Assembly (NCBI RefSeq): GCF_002078875.1
Contig: NC_034409.1
Coordinates: 13,493,111-13,557,110 of the forward strand
Length of the DNA stretch: 64,000 nucleotides
Origin: Numida meleagris
Lineage: Eukaryota > Chordata > Aves > Galliformes > Numididae
Direction: 5' to 3'
Made by a program: the position numbers and the translations under genes. Positions 10,801 through 24,715 of this stretch are shown one piece after another (position 1 is the stretch's first letter; each line of letters starts with the position of its first letter). Under the pieces are notes generated by a model. It searched no databases and was not told the origin of the DNA. It saw only the letters and a list, made by a program, of their open reading frames with translations.

Positions 10801-13800
10801 TGCTGCTGAAACTCTTGCCCTTTCCATCAGATCCTTGCGTGCTTAGTGGGCTGGAGGGAAAAAGAGACAGGGAGTGTCTCGCCTGGGTGGGAAGGGAGGC
10901 CTGAGTTCCTGTCGTTTCCCCTGCGATTATTTCAAGATTTTTCAGTAACAGTCTTTACAGGATGGGTTGGGCCATTTTATCAGAGCTGCACCAGATTTTG
11001 GCAGAACCGTTTCCAGTGAGGTCCTTTCCAAACTGAGGCCCAGGGCCAGAGCCTGGAGACGTTGCCTTCCCACAGCTGAGCACAGCCTTGCTGGACCAGC
11101 AGATTTAGCCCTACTGCTGGGGAAAGAAGTCACTGCTGGTTCTTCCCATAAAAGAAGGACAGGCTTTTGCTTTCATTTAAGAAATAATATGTAGATCTCG
11201 ACTGATGACAGGCCACCTTGATGGTGCAAAGATAAAGCTCCAGGTCACCTGCATGACAAGGGCAAACTGAAGAGCTCCAAACTTGTGAAGGGATATAATT
11301 TGCTTCTCTCTCAGCTGTCCCTCAAAACTGAGGAGTGACTCCTCACAGTACCAAATTACATCATTTTCCCTCAGCCACCAGCACACACATTTGAGTTAAT
11401 GCCTTTTTTTTTTTCTGAACTAGATGATGTTTTTTTCTCACAGAAACAGTTGAGTTTTTGGCTCCCCCAGCAGATCCCTCAGGGATCACCGACCTCCTCC
11501 TCACACCTCCCATCTCACACACCTCGCCATAGCACAGGCAAGCCTGGACTGCTCCTGCTGCAACTCACCAGTGTCCAGCCTTTATTAGTAATAAGAACAC
11601 AAAGGCACTTGAAACTTTCTAAATTGCCCTTCACTTTCCCAAACTCTCTCCTTTTAGCCAGACACTCTAAACTGAACAACCAGCCAAGTGAACAGGAAAC
11701 AACAGCTCCTTCCTGCTCTGCAGCCCCACCCTCCTACAAGGAACTTGCCTTGTCCAGGGCTGGGTTTGGTTACCGGCCAGCACCAGCTGAATGGCATTCC
11801 CATTTGAGCTTGTGTTACTCATTTGTTGCCATCAAAGTTAAGTAAAAGATTGAGAGATACATTATCTCAGCTGAATCCCAGGAAGCTGCAGCAGAACAGC
11901 AGCTCTCTGGCAATTGAGAGGTAAATGTTTTTCTGTTCAGCTGACTTCTATAAATCCTCTAATTTTCACATACCTGTTCAGATTTTTCAGGAGTTTTTAT
12001 GTGACTCATGACAGCACAGAGTATAAATAATGATCTCAGTTGGGGATATTTTTAGATGCAGCCTCTTGGGGAAGATCCTTAGCTTTTAAGGATGACATTA
12101 TTATTAGCTTGTTTTTTTTTTTTCTCTTGAGAGCACCAAATATTCTCATGTAATCTGAATTCATCCCATCTGCATCCTCTACACATTTGAGACAGAAAGC
12201 TAAGATGGCATACAGAAGAAAAGTTACTTTAATTCTGTTAGATATATACACTGTGTTCATGAACAGATTTCGAGATAGGCAAGCATGAATTAGATGGACA
12301 AGAAGCTTTCAACAGTGTCAGGTCTCACACGAGCTCAGGCACTTAAGCAGATGTGCAGAAGTAGAGGGTCTATCCCATATGGAGGCAGAATCTGTTAGGG
12401 GAAGGGATGGTGCTGTGCCAAAGCCTGGCTCTGTCAGGGAGCATTTGTTTGAAGGGACATGCACTAACAAAGCAAGGAAATCAGAAGGGCTCCAACTATT
12501 TTCAAACAGAAAAAATAAAACTACAGAGAGGAGAACTCAAACTGCAGAGTATTAGAGGATTAGTCAGCATGAGAGAGGGAGGGAGAGAGGGAGGAGGGAG
12601 GAATAACGTACACTGACAGGACTACGGAGCAGAAGAGGTACTAAACTAATTTTACTGTGTATGCACATCAAAGTTCCCTACTTTTTGTTCCTGCGTAAGA
12701 TAGGTAAAACTGTACTCCAGATGAGCTCAGTGGAGTCATGCCACATTCTTTTCCCCTTCTCATGGCTCTTGGAATCCCACTGCTACATTCTACCTTCCAG
12801 CTGGATGCTTCATAACTTTGTGCTTAAAAAGCTCATGTGGGAAACCAGTATTGGGCACTTTAATATTTTCTGGGCTTTCCCCTGCCCAGGAGTGCCCTGT
12901 TTGTGCGCATGCCAGAACTCCTCCTGTTCTGCCGGTAACTCACCTGAAAGGTTTGGCTTTCTGCCTGAGCAGCTACAAAGAATTAGCCCAGCTGAGGTTC
13001 AGTCGCTCACACAGTGAAAGAGTGCAGAAAATACATATCTATTATTTCTTTTTTGCTATTCAGTCCACCTGAGCTTCAAGAAACTCTTGCATTAAAGCCC
13101 CAAGAATAAGCGACTTCAGGGTCAGTGCTGCCTGCGGCAATCTTGTTTTTACCAGTATAGATTTTCCTCACTTTATCATTGTCCTGAGAGGTCCTAGGAA
13201 ATTTTGTTTTTTTTTTTCTTTTTCTCGCATCCAGAGGTCCTTGGGATGTATTTGGATTTTCATAATAATTTAAATAATTTCCTCAAGACCTTGAAGCATT
13301 TCTTTTTCCCTTACATAACAGGTATTCTTTCAGAGGAATAACCTCATTCAGATGTTGTGGCTCATTCTCAAAAACACTAGTTGTTCCAATTTCAAGCTAT
13401 ATAGTATTTAGCATGTAAAATTTTCCTTTCTACTTCATTTTCTGGCTCACAGGTATTCACAGATTTTATGTATTTGCTTAGACTAAAGCATTTTAGAAAG
13501 TATGTTTTCTGTTCATGTTTTATCATTTGTCCTTTTTCTTTCACAGTGCTTCCAAGAGTTGTAACAATTCAATGCTGGCCTTGAAAAATTATAAAGTGTT
13601 CGTACATTCCAGAAAAAAAGTCCAAGTTATCAAACATTCCCTTGTTAAATAGTTTCTACAGTGCTATGCTTACAATCATACCAGAAAGGACCTCAAAAAG
13701 TCTCTAGCCCACCGTTTTCCAAAGACAGGATCAGATATGCACTGTTAACCTTGTAGCCAGTTTCAGCAAGGATAATTACTTTCTGATGACCAAGTCAGAA

Positions 13801-14822
13801 CGTATTTCTCGCTGGACAAATTGGTGGACTATTTATTTCTTGCCCTGTTGGTGATTATTTTTAGTAGGTCTCATGTTTCATCTGCAGAGTGGATTGGAAC
13901 TGGTTCGAGGTGGACTGAATTATTCCTGCATACAAAGGTGTTTGATTTCAAGACTGGCAGGAAGCAATATAAGCTGGAAAGGAAACCTCTAAGTGGAGGC
14001 AAATGCAGCCTTGCTACTTCTTCCATTGCCATCTTCAACTTCAATAGTGAATACAGACACCTCCACCTGCGAGTCTGCTCAACAGGGCAGATACATGAGT
14101 CCATCCACGGTCTGTCCCCTTGTCTATCCAGCACACCATGCTTTTAAACCAGGGCATGCTTGTCCCTCTCTGAGGTAAGAGCTAACACCAATACAAACCT
14201 GGCTCCAGAGATGATCATCATGATTGATAACTGCTGAATAAAATCAAGGGACAACGTAGTAGACAGCAGACAAGATGGGGAGAAGTGCGTGTCCTCTTAA
14301 TGTTGTAGGGAAAGGCTTTGTAGTGCTCCCACACCTACTTGCCATCCTCCTGGCGACTGCATCCACCCTGATAATCTACAAACAGAAAACACAAAGCCCT
14401 TTTTAGTGGTCTGTCACTTCACAGGAAATAAATAATTGCACAATCACTTAATAACACATCATACAAGCCATGCTAATTGCTTTCATTGAAGTGCCAGGTT
14501 TCCTTATCAAACCTGACAGGTAGAAATTCCTGAAAGTCTATAAACCAGTAAATAATTAGCTTCAAAAACCTCCTTCTTGCATCTCCTGGCACCCTTTTGC
14601 CCACAGCAGGGAATAGCTGGAAACAAGCAGGAACTCAGAGGATTTCTGCTGAGAAATCATTTGCTCTCTGTGCCTCTGTTTGCTTTAAATCAATTTAATG
14701 CTTAAAAAATAATAAGTGCATGAAACACTCAGTAGAGGCCATGCAGATGTCCTGCCCAGCCAGACTGGGCTCTCTGCCCTGGCAGAATGGGGCCCCTGAG
14801 GCCAGGGCTGTGCTGAGGCAAG
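7819..14822. other. Long unassigned stretch
   Basis: No recognisable exon or transposon in about 7 kb. Within it, 8925-9190 is locally GC- and CpG-richer. A purine-rich GAGAGGGAGGG tract lies at 12,573-12,602. T-runs occur near 11,405, 12,110 and 13,208. The longest frame (11,399-11,845, 148 codons, + strand) has no domain, no flanking splice logic and a biased composition, so it is not called a gene. AT-rich parts near 14,400-14,560 resemble conserved non-coding sequence by motif content only. Confidence 0.35.
8925..9190. promoter_or_regulatory. Local CpG-enriched patch
   Basis: CpG dinucleotides cluster here (for example GCGCGAGCCGACC and GACCGACCGGG) in an otherwise CpG-poor region. This could be a minor promoter or enhancer, or a patch that has escaped CpG decay. 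No core promoter element or donor site was identified. Confidence 0.25.
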
Positions 14823-14965
14823 GGTGGTGGTGGGCCGCCATGGCAGAAGGACCATGAGGAGGTGAGGGTGGGTGGTGGTGGGGCTGCCATGGCAGGAGGG
14901 CCATGAGAAGGTGAAGGGGGTGATGGCGGGCCACCATGGTGGGTGGGCTATGTGGAGGTGAGGGC
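14823..14965 (+). repeat. 48-bp imperfect minisatellite, about 3 units
   Basis: Three diverged copies follow one another, each with GGTGGTGGTGGGCC-like sequence, then GCCATGGCAG-like, then CCATGAGGAGGTGAGGG-like sequence. The repeat generates open frames on both strands (for example 14,685-14,999 minus, with HPPWWP- and PWWPAI-like repeats). These are by-products of the repeat and not genes. Confidence 0.8.
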
Positions 14966-17900
14966 AGAAAGCCGACTCACGCTCCCTCCTGACCTTCAAA
15001 GTGTCCTGGGCAGTGAGCTGCTCACCAGGGCATTCTGCCCAAGGGAAACATCTGTGGTAAATCCATCCTCACCTCATGTTTTAAGTATTTTTGGTTGTTG
15101 TTGTTTTTTGGGTTTTTTTTGCAACATTTTTGCATTTTGACTTCACATTCGAAGGAATGTGCCAAGAGCTGGCACTCAGGAGAGAGCCCCTGGCTGAAGG
15201 AACCGCTGCCCACTGAAATGCCTCAGCCAGGTCCTGTGATAAACCAGGGCGAGATGCTCTACTTTCTGAGAAACATCTGCCTTTACCCACTTCCCTCTGT
15301 GGTTTAATTAAAGCACTTTGAGCAGAGATTGCTGTTCTGCCTCTCTGCTGCAGGACTGTCAGCTCCAAGACCTTGCCTTAGGATCACAGTGATCTCAGCT
15401 GTTTCCCTGGGCATTGGGGCCCACCTCTCTTTTTGTTGTTACCAGCTCAAACATGCTTTAACCCACAACATCTCCTTAATGAAGCTGTACATTCTTCATA
15501 AACCCAACTCTTCCAAGACCACACGGGTACCTTATCTTTTCAATTATCTTGTTTTCTGACAGGGCCCCAGTACCTGCCTGCAAGATGGTTTGTTTAGACA
15601 AGAAATGCCAGTCCTCAACAGAGTTCTCAGTCTGAAAACAGCCACTGTGAAGGTTCTGCCCCTGGCAAATAGGTGCTTACCTATGTCATACCACCATCTC
15701 TTCCATTGTGCCAACCTGCGCAAGTCAGTACTGACAGCTGATCAATACAGAATAAAGCTGAAATACAACCCACCCAACTGCCTGCCAGTAACACAGAAAT
15801 GAACTTAGTAAGTGTCTTTTATCAGCTGTTGATGCTCAGCTTCCAGCTTGTCACCACCAGCAGATGGAGACAGGACAGCAGGTGTCTGCATGAGGCCCTG
15901 CTTCTTTCTGGATGGTTTCCCTTCCTTCCAAGAGCTGTCTGTTAGTAGAGGCTCCATAGGAAACCCAGCACTGCAAGGTAATACTGACAGTCCCCACATT
16001 TTGCTATTGATATGACTCCTGCAGTGGTCATTCTTCTTCACACCTTCTCCTTTGCCACCTTGTTATGCCAATGTAACTAGGACACAGAGAGGTGTTTGGA
16101 TGCTTGAGACGCTCCTGTGCAGCAGCAGAGCATTAAATAACTAAAGCCAGAAAAGCATCCCTCTGAGGCAGGAGGAGCGCTGAGCTAGCAGCATGCCCTG
16201 CCCCCCAGAGGTTTTACCCACACTCCATACCTCAGTGTATACAAATTAAAATTAATGTACTAAAGTAATTTAAAGTTGTCTGAGACCATTCTCTGCCACA
16301 GAAAGCCCCACACCCTTACTACTGAAGTCTCCAAAGCAGTGTGGTTTCACCAGGCTGCCCAGTGGGACTGGGGCCTGGCACACGCTAATTCCCAAATAAT
16401 ACCTGAGCATTGCTTGGGAGATCATGTTTGCCTCAGGCCAAAACAAGGCTAGGAACCATTGTGCTGGTATAGAAGGATTAGCTCTGCTACTTAAGAAAGA
16501 TACCTGACACTATTTAGTTTACTAGTGTTGACACAGGACATCTGTCCCCCCAGACGTACTTTCCTACCTGACTACGAAGACTACAGAGATGAGATTTCAC
16601 CCCAATTTCAGTGAGAGGTGACCCTGTTAATTCACTGTCCTTAACATGGAGAAAATATTCCCATATATTTAAGTTATTTGTGGATCTCTCAGATCAACTT
16701 GAGTTAAAAAATCCAGTTTAATCTATCACTGTGACCAGACTTACCTTACTACAAGATACTTCTTCATATATAAAACAAACAGCCCATCTGGTCTTCTCCG
16801 TGTTGGGGACAAACATCTGACACAGAAATGCAGATGTTATTAACATACACTTTGTTTTGTTTCTCCAGAAGGAAGTCCCTGAGAAGGTGGACCTGCCACA
16901 GCAGATCAGAGAGTGGTCCATCTTGCCCTGTGTTCCTTCTGGGAACCCTTGGTAGTTCTCTGTGCATGTGACTCTGCTTTCAGAAAAGGGGGTATTAACT
17001 CTGCTAAAAGCAGTCAGCCACTAGGAAAGTCGGTTTTCAACTGAGGTGTCCTTTGAAATAAGGCACAAAGATTGGCAGATAGGTCTTCTAGCACAGTTCT
17101 CTAAGCAAGTTATTTCTACTTTATTTCTAATGCTGGTACATATGTTCAAAACACTAAGTGCTGAGAAAATGAAATGTTTAAGCTTTTTGTAATAGCTACA
17201 GGTTAAATTATTATTCATACTGATAGTTAGTATGAGTTTTAAAAGAAGTGCCTTAAAAGCCTGAAATGAAAAAAAGTCACAGGAAGAAAGAAAGGCTAAG
17301 TCTACACTGTCTTGTATATTGCACACTTTTGATACTATAATATGCTGCCATGTCAGTACTAAGCATCCTTCTCTATATTATTTATTACATAGGTCTAAGG
17401 ACAAAAGGAATTAAGGTTGGTGGAACAGCACAAGTTCTCCCAGGCAGCTTTCTATCCTATGTGCTAATTTTACTTTGCATAGGGTTGAGACATTTTGCTG
17501 CCAAAATTCTAAGGTAAATTATTTTAATAAACAGATTTCTTTTTTAATAAAGACGCTAAAAAGTTTGTTAAATGCTGTGGGCAGGCAAACTGATGGCATG
17601 AAATCTAAGAAAATACACATAAACCAAATACCCTCCGCTATTAAAGAAGGGGAGAGGGGCAATTTTCAGTAGGATTTGGGCAAAATCCCCAATTATTAAG
17701 AAAAGCACCAGGTGACTAACTGACTCACCGTCTTGGCATGATGTAGCTACTTCTCCTACTGTTATTTATAGTTTTGTTCTTGTCGGGTTATGACATGCTG
17801 TCAGTAGATGCGTGGTTTGAAATGTGTTAGCCTGAGGTCCAATAGTTCTCTTGTCCCACTCAGTATCCTATAAAACAGAGATCTTCAATTTTCTTTCCTC

Positions 17901-19938
17901 CTATAACTCAAAATTCAGCCACTCATTTCTTTCCTGCAGCCCCACATAATCCCCATAGTCTCTATAATTTGGCTTGCTAGCACAAGTGGAGTTCAAGTTA
18001 CATGTTTTCTTCTGTGTTAGCTGTCACTTTCTGGCTATCTGCTCCAGGGAGTGTCTTTCTTACCATTGAGCTGGGTGGTAGAAACTGGAATCTCATATTT
18101 TGTCTTGCAAATCCAAACTGAACAACCAAGTTTCAGGAAACTTCCTTTGAAAAAGAGACATTTGGGCCTGTGCTTGTAGAAGTTGCCAAGGACTTCAGGA
18201 GTTATTTTTGTGCCTAAATCCCACTGTTTTTTTTTAAAGGAATTAAGCACTTACATAACTTTTATGTTCTATTTCTCTCATCCAATATAAAAGAGCAGCT
18301 GTTTTGCCACTGTAGATAACCAAAGAGACTTAATAAAGAGCATTGGTATGTTTTATTTCATCTTAAAGAGTATAATAAACTATTTATATGAGAATGAATT
18401 AGTTAAAAGGGAGATAAATATAAAAAAAAATAATGTTACATACAGAGAATTATATCTAGACGGGATACAGAAAGAAAGGATAACAGAGCTGTGCCTTGAC
18501 TTAGGGGAAATGACTGCTCTGACCAAAATGGTACCTGGCCAAAGTGTCTCCCTTTTGGGCAGTGTGCCTGGATTTCCCCTGCTGGGGAGCAAGGAAAGAA
18601 GGACAGGGAAGATTTAGCACACATGCACCTCATCCATTACTGGGATAGAAGCTACAACTGGAAGCTGGAAGGTGTTCAGGACAGGAGGGTATGGCACGTG
18701 AGTAAGTGAAAAATCATGAAACTGAAGGAAGACAATTGCAGATGGCAGGTTTGGTAGAGCAGACAAGAGTGACACCTTCAGTTAACCTATAAACTCCTTG
18801 TCAGTTGTTAGAGTTGAGATTTATAGGATCCAAAACATTACTGGGTAGGTAAGCAGGTAATTAGGATATCTGACATTTTTTAGACAGTATTTTGAAATTA
18901 CCAGTAGTACAAACCATGACGCTTTACAGCTCAGTCCCTGTCTAAATGCTTGGAGGCACAATTCAAGATGATTTCACATTTGGCCTCTACAGATCTTCAA
19001 TCTTATTCTGCAACAGCTGGTACTGACTGCTCTAAAAACAAGATGCTGCAATTCCATATGTTGCGTTGGATTTTAATCTCCAATGAGATTACAGGAACTC
19101 CAATGAATTTGTTGAACAAATAAATCCTCATCCAATATTTAAGGCAAGCAATACTGTAGATAACAGGGCATGAAGCACAAACTGTTTTCTGTCAAAAGGT
19201 GTTGTGGACACAACGTCAGGAGAAATCACCTTGCCAGATACAGATAAACACATGGAAACCTTTAATTTTTATTTGCACAAAACTCACTTAGCCCTAATCT
19301 ATCTTAGAATGAAAATGGTCCATTTGATTCCCCAAACAGGGGCAAACAGGATTCACTGACTGGTTGATTTAATTAAGCACCATGGCTTCCAGTAGTTGCT
19401 TCTCTCTGCTTCAAGGTCATTTAGCAACTGGCAGTATCATGTATAGAAGACAGAGCTCAGTGCAATAGCAGGGAAGGCAGTATCTTTCCCTTGGCAGCAG
19501 TTTAACCATGAAAACATTGATACAAGGCAATGGCACACTGCCTTCCTGAATATACAGATGAGTCTACATCATATTTAGATAGGGACAAGTGCAGAGCTGT
19601 TATCAGAACCACTTTACCCTACCATTTTAGAAATTTAGTTGAATTAAGGTCATGTAGCCACAGAAAAGAAAGGCCAGGCAAAAACATACTGACTATAAAA
19701 TATGTCTGGCATATTGTGGTCAGTTTCAGCTGAGTCACTCAGACAATAATGGAGTAAATCCCAGAATTGTGAAAAGCAATCCCACCTACAAATTTTGGAA
19801 CTATTCCAGCCTGCTTAGCACTTTCCATGGGGCATTTAGAAGGGATGCCCTTTCACCATTCTGCTACATGAATATTCTGCTCGTGCAGTTTGAGTCAGTT
19901 CCCAGAGCACAATTTTAGGTCTCAAATGTTAGTTTATA
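14966..19938. other. Unassigned non-coding stretch
   Basis: Unique sequence without a recognised repeat family. Short frames on both strands are shorter than about 100 codons and carry no domain. No exon could be supported. Confidence 0.35.
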
Positions 19939-19943
19939 GTATA

Positions 19944-19974
<31 letters not shown>

Positions 19975-19978
19975 TTTT
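19939..19978 (+). repeat. (AT)n microsatellite followed by T-run
   Basis: About 14 AT dinucleotides run directly into a 13-base T tract. The (AT)n part is self-complementary and probably polymorphic. Confidence 0.95.
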
Positions 19979-22900
19979 ACATGCAAGACTTTGTAATTAC
20001 AGTGGAATTCTAACACTGCAGGGAAATGATCTGTAAGTCTTTGAGAGACCTTAAAGTTTTTATAACTTGCTGCACAAAGATGTGTTACCTTTATGGTTTA
20101 TGAACTTACTTCCCCTAACTCCTCGTTCCACTCTCCAGACAGGCAGAGGTATTAGGGTTAAGTTTAACCTTTTGCTTTACTGAATGCTAACTTGCATCCT
20201 TTGAGGTCTAGCAGCATGTGTCGCTGACTGATGAGTCCTGCCATAATTTAGCTCCTTATTATCTGTTTGATCCTATTAAACAATGTGTCTTGTTTACATT
20301 CTGTCGGAGAAGAGTTTGAATGTGAGGCCTTTGTAACTCAATTGTCTGCCAGATGAAATTAATTTGCTCCTTCTCTTGGAAACAGACTCCCCATATAAAT
20401 TAGATCTACCTGGATCCTAATGGAATTACAACAAATGCGGCATGCAGTTCCTCTCATTTTCTTTCTAATGATGTAATATAAAAACAAGCATTTAGGTAAT
20501 CATTTTTCCTCACAGTTGACTTGTTAGAGGAAAAATAGCATAACTTCTTTTTTTTTAGCAAGCTGTTTAAAACCGAAACTAGTGTTATGAATTTGAGATA
20601 GTTTTATCTCACCTAGTCATTGTGTGACTCAATTACACTCTGTAATTGGAATGCATTCTGTGTCCTCCCTTGTCAAGAACAAGAGAAAGTTAGAAATTTT
20701 TAGTAGCATTTACTTTTTTTTTTTTAATTTAAACTTTCCTCAGAGTCCATTACTAAACACAACATTGTGGCAGCATTATTTCAAGAGAAGAGGTGACACA
20801 GCACATCCAGTGAGCAGTTTTGTTGGAGCTCAGGCAACAACTTACCACCTGAATCTAGAATACTCCTAACCTCCCTCAGTCACTCTGGAGCACAGAGACA
20901 CCAAATTTTCGGATGTTAAATTTCCCAGGAATCCTAATACAAGTCCCTTGGTCTTGACAACACTGAACTGCAGCTACAACCCAACAAACTTTGTATCTAG
21001 ATGTTCCTCTCCTGGTCTTCCTGCAGGCTCCACAGTCTTCAGTAATGTCTCAGGGTAAACAATGTAAATTGCTGTAAGTAAAATCACTGTGGAGCTTCCC
21101 TGGCTTTAAAGGACAGCCCCACCTTGCTCCCAAAATAATCTAGGCTTCAGTAAGTTTGTAGAGAACTGCATTCACCCAGCCACAACTATGGTGCACCATG
21201 GCATGGAAATGGACAAGCAGGGACAAAGAATAAGCAAGAAGTCTGTGAGCTTGTACTGCCACTAAAGTCCCCACATCATCACATTGCAGCAGCAGTTCTT
21301 CTCTGTCAGATAGTTCCCTACACTGCCCAAGGCATGAGACTCTCTCTGATCCACCCCTCCACAGACAGCCTAAACATCTCGCTACTCTCTCTGTAGCCAA
21401 AGCTCGGGGGCTCGAGCATCTAAAACATTCTAATGTGGGAACGCTTCTGGGGCAAGTTCTGCTTTCCTTTTGCTCCATCTGATGATATTTTAGATTGAAA
21501 GGGTTTGGAAAAGATTTTCCTTTTATGTGTATGGAGCTGTCCAGGGCGAGGGAAGGGTGGAGAAAATGTAAGAAACAAACAGAAGTTCTTCTCATAGGAT
21601 TTCTTACATTCATTCTACTTTAAAAAGACTTCCTAATAAATAACTCTTACAACCAGGCAGCTCTGGGATATTTCAAAAGGACAGGCTGAAATTTCTCTTA
21701 GAAAATAGCAATTTAAAACCTTTTTTTCTGAACATACTTCAATCAATGCACACTGATGCCTTACCATACGCGTAAATCTGACTCTTTCCAAGCCGTATGT
21801 GCTGCAGCCAGGAAGCAAGAATGTGGCTTTGCAGTCACACAACTAGCAAATCACTATGGCTTTGTGCCTCACTCCGAAACTGCTGACATGCTCTAAGTTT
21901 TAATGTAAGAGAGGCTGTTCTGTGAAATATAGCGACATCCTAATGATATTAGGGGTTTGACCTATTTTTTTTCTGTACCAACAAAGAAGTTTGAATGAAT
22001 CCAAAAGTTTCAGAGGTTTGGTAATTCCAGAGAGTTCAGAGGTCTGCTAGCTCTCTAGTCCATCAGGTGAATGTGGCTGAGACACTTCACTTTCTGCAGT
22101 TAACCACACCCTTATCAGGAAGTTTAAAATACCATCTGGATTCCTTGGAATTAACCTTAGTCTTCACAAGTCCCAAAAGATGACTTTCACCTGGGTTGGA
22201 TGGAGGCTAACAACAAATTAAGACATAAACTTGCACATCTGGCAGCACAGGGGGACCCTTTAATCACACTGCTACTCCACCCTCCCATATGCAGAACAGC
22301 ATTCAAACTGCCAGCATAGAGACCCGCAAACTCGGTGTGTCAGTGTTTGTTCTATCTGGCTCAGGAGATTGAAAAGCTGACAAGTAAAGTAGATACTCCA
22401 GACGCTCAGCAATTTCCTGTTCCACGTGTAAAGTCAGCATCCAGGTGCGCATTCCAGACAGCTTTTCCTATACCATGGTTGCCAGCTGGGCTCATTCTAG
22501 TACCTGTTGGGATGGTGCTGTATTTTCAGCCCTCCGCCATAAGCAACCAGAGGACTTCTAGGAACACCAGCCATTTCAAACCAGGCTTAAAACTGGTTTG
22601 TGCTGCTGGAATTGGGCAGAACTTCCGTACAGGTGTTGAGCATGTGGCCACAGTATCCTGATAACAGCCACTTCCTGCAACAATTCCCCAGCTAGCTTAC
22701 CCTTAATAAAATAATAAAAGCTGAAAGAATGCCTATAAATAATGATATCTTATTATCAGTGCTATTGATAAGGTTGGTCTCTCGTAATGGAAGGAAAAAA
22801 AACTACTCTGTCAGAAATAGGCTTGTCTCTTCTTTCCCAGAAGGGTGAAGTTCAGTACAAACTTGCACTGTGCGTAGCAGATTCAGATACTTGGGATCTC

Positions 22901-23647
22901 ATTTGCACATGTGATAGTAGGTTCAAGTTCCAGTTAAGCTCATGGGAATTAACAGGCTCTGAGTTCTGCTACGCTCTGCTTCCTTTCTCTAAATATTGCC
23001 TCAATCTTAGAATTACAGGTCAGTTGACTGCTGCCAGACCTGTCTTGTGCTATTTCTGAAAGCTTTTATTTGTAACAAATCACCAGTGAATAGCAAACAC
23101 TGCCTCCTTTAATATGCCTCATGCATTTCATTCCTGATAAGATAGGATGGTTACAACCTTGTGCAACAGTAAGACACGACTGAGAATAACCAACCTTTAT
23201 TTACTTAACAGATCCTTACAACTATTAGTGTGGTTCACTGGAAAATTCATCAGAGGTCTTACTGGGCTCGCTTACAGCTTTGCATCCTGCCAGTGAAAGT
23301 GAAATCTGCCTGTAGCTGTGCCACCCCAGGCTCTGTCAAGTGATCTATTTCCGTAAGCAAATTAACTCTTGAATGAGAAATCTGCAGGTGAAGATGCTTC
23401 CAGGAAAGCAGCGCTGGGGACATTCTCCACTGCAGGGCTGAATCATCCGTCCCAACATATCAGCAGAGTTGCCTGACAGGAGACTCCCACTCGTCAGTGA
23501 GATGTAGTGATAATTCTTCATCTATCTGGGGTATGACATTTCTTCAGTTCTGCATTCTTAAACTGCTCAACTGAAACCAACGCCTTTCTTTTCAAAGTTC
23601 CTAGATCTCTCACAAGGAGGCACATTTTGTTGACTCAATTTTCACAG
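19979..23647. other. Unassigned non-coding stretch
   Basis: AT-rich unique sequence. The part near 20,210-20,410 is dense in FOX-like (TTGTTTAC), SOX-like (ACAATG) and homeodomain-like cores. This is compatible with an enhancer but not specific. The 157-codon minus frame at 21,140-21,613 is the longest one outside repeats. It has no recognisable domain and is not called as a gene. Confidence 0.35.
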
Positions 23648-23686
23648 GACTTCCAGCTAACCAAGGTTTTTCGTATCTTCTCAAAG
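23648..23686 (+). other. Candidate 39-bp microexon or cryptic exon
   Basis: The segment is bordered by a good acceptor (CAATTTTCACAG ending at 23,647) and a near-consensus donor (AAAG|GTAAGTT, GT at 23,687-23,688). It is 39 bp and, in phase 0, reads DFQLTKVFRIFSK without a stop. Good splice borders and a length divisible by three are seen. Use of this exon is inference, because no neighbouring exon was identified and such a combination can occur by chance. Confidence 0.2.
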
Positions 23687-24020
23687 GTAAGTTACTGCTG
23701 CTCTTGCCCAGGATGATGATAGGCAGTGGTAGCCAGTTCACTGGTGGTAAAAACTCCTTCTGTGCCATACAGTACAGAGAAAGCTGCTATTAAAACTGAC
23801 CTAACTGCTGTAAGTAAAAAATGCAAGCCTCAAGGAAAGCAGACAAGTAATAGTAGAGAGAATGATACAATGGAAAATGAACAATTTTCAGAAGGTAAGA
23901 GGGCAAATCATGAGATTGATAGAAGCAAAAATCCCTTCAGTGGCCTCCCCTAAGGACCTATCTGCAAATCAGAAGGTGCTATGCTAGTTTTCCCAAAGGC
24001 CTAATCCTGAAAATACGGTA

Positions 24021-24715
24021 TAGAATCACAGAATCATAGAATGAGCTAGGTTGGAAAAGACCTACAAGATCACCTAGTCCAACCATCCACCTACCACCAA
24101 CAACCCCACTAAACCATGTCTCTCAACGCTATATCTAAACGTTTCTTGAACACCTACAGGGACGGTGACTCAACCACCTCCCTGGGCAGCCCATTCCAGC
24201 ACCTGACCACTCTTTCAGAAAAGTAGTATTTCCTAATGTCCAGCCTAAATCTCCCCTGGCGCAACTTGAGGCCATTCCCCCTCGTCCTGTCACTAGTTAC
24301 AAGAGAGAAGAGGCTGACCCCCAGCTCACTACAACCTCCCTTCAGGTAGTTATAGAGAGCGATGAGGTCTCCCCCGAGCCTCCTCTTCTCCAGACTGAAC
24401 AATCCCAGCTCTCTCAGCTGCTCCTCATCAGGCCTGTGCTCCAGACCCCTCACCAGCTTCATTGCCCTCCTCTGAACACACTCCAGGGCCTCAATGTCTT
24501 TCTTGCAGTGAGGGGCCCAAAACTGGACACAGTACTCGAGGTGGGGCCTCACTAGGGCTGAGTACAGAGGAAGAATGACTTCCCTACTCCTACTGGCAAC
24601 ACTATTTCTGATAGAAGCCAGGTTGCCATTGGCCTTCTTGGCCACCTGGGCACACTGCTGGCTCATGCTCAGCCGAGCGTTGACTAATACCCCTAGGTCA
24701 GTTTCCTCCATACAA
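24021..24715 (-). mobile_element. CR1 LINE, 5'-truncated young-looking copy, fused to 28S rRNA
   Basis: The + strand begins with ATAGAATCACAGAATCATAG, the reversed CR1 3' tail. It continues without obvious indels through the ORF2 C-terminal region to about 24,715. The element keeps an uninterrupted C-terminal ORF2 frame, unlike the other CR1 copies here, which suggests a more recent insertion. Where CR1 sequence should continue upstream, 28S rRNA sequence begins instead. No target-site duplication is evident, which is usual for CR1. Confidence 0.95.

Noticed and set aside
11399..11845. 148-codon plus-strand frame
   Set aside because: Starts at a T-run, carries no domain and shows no codon-like regularity. 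Treated as chance.
14685..14999. Proline/tryptophan-rich minus-strand frames
   Set aside because: Created by the 48-bp minisatellite.
21140..21613. 157-codon minus-strand frame outside repeats
   Set aside because: No recognisable domain, no splice or promoter context and mixed composition. Length is compatible with chance in 64 kb. Protein search and codon conservation would decide.
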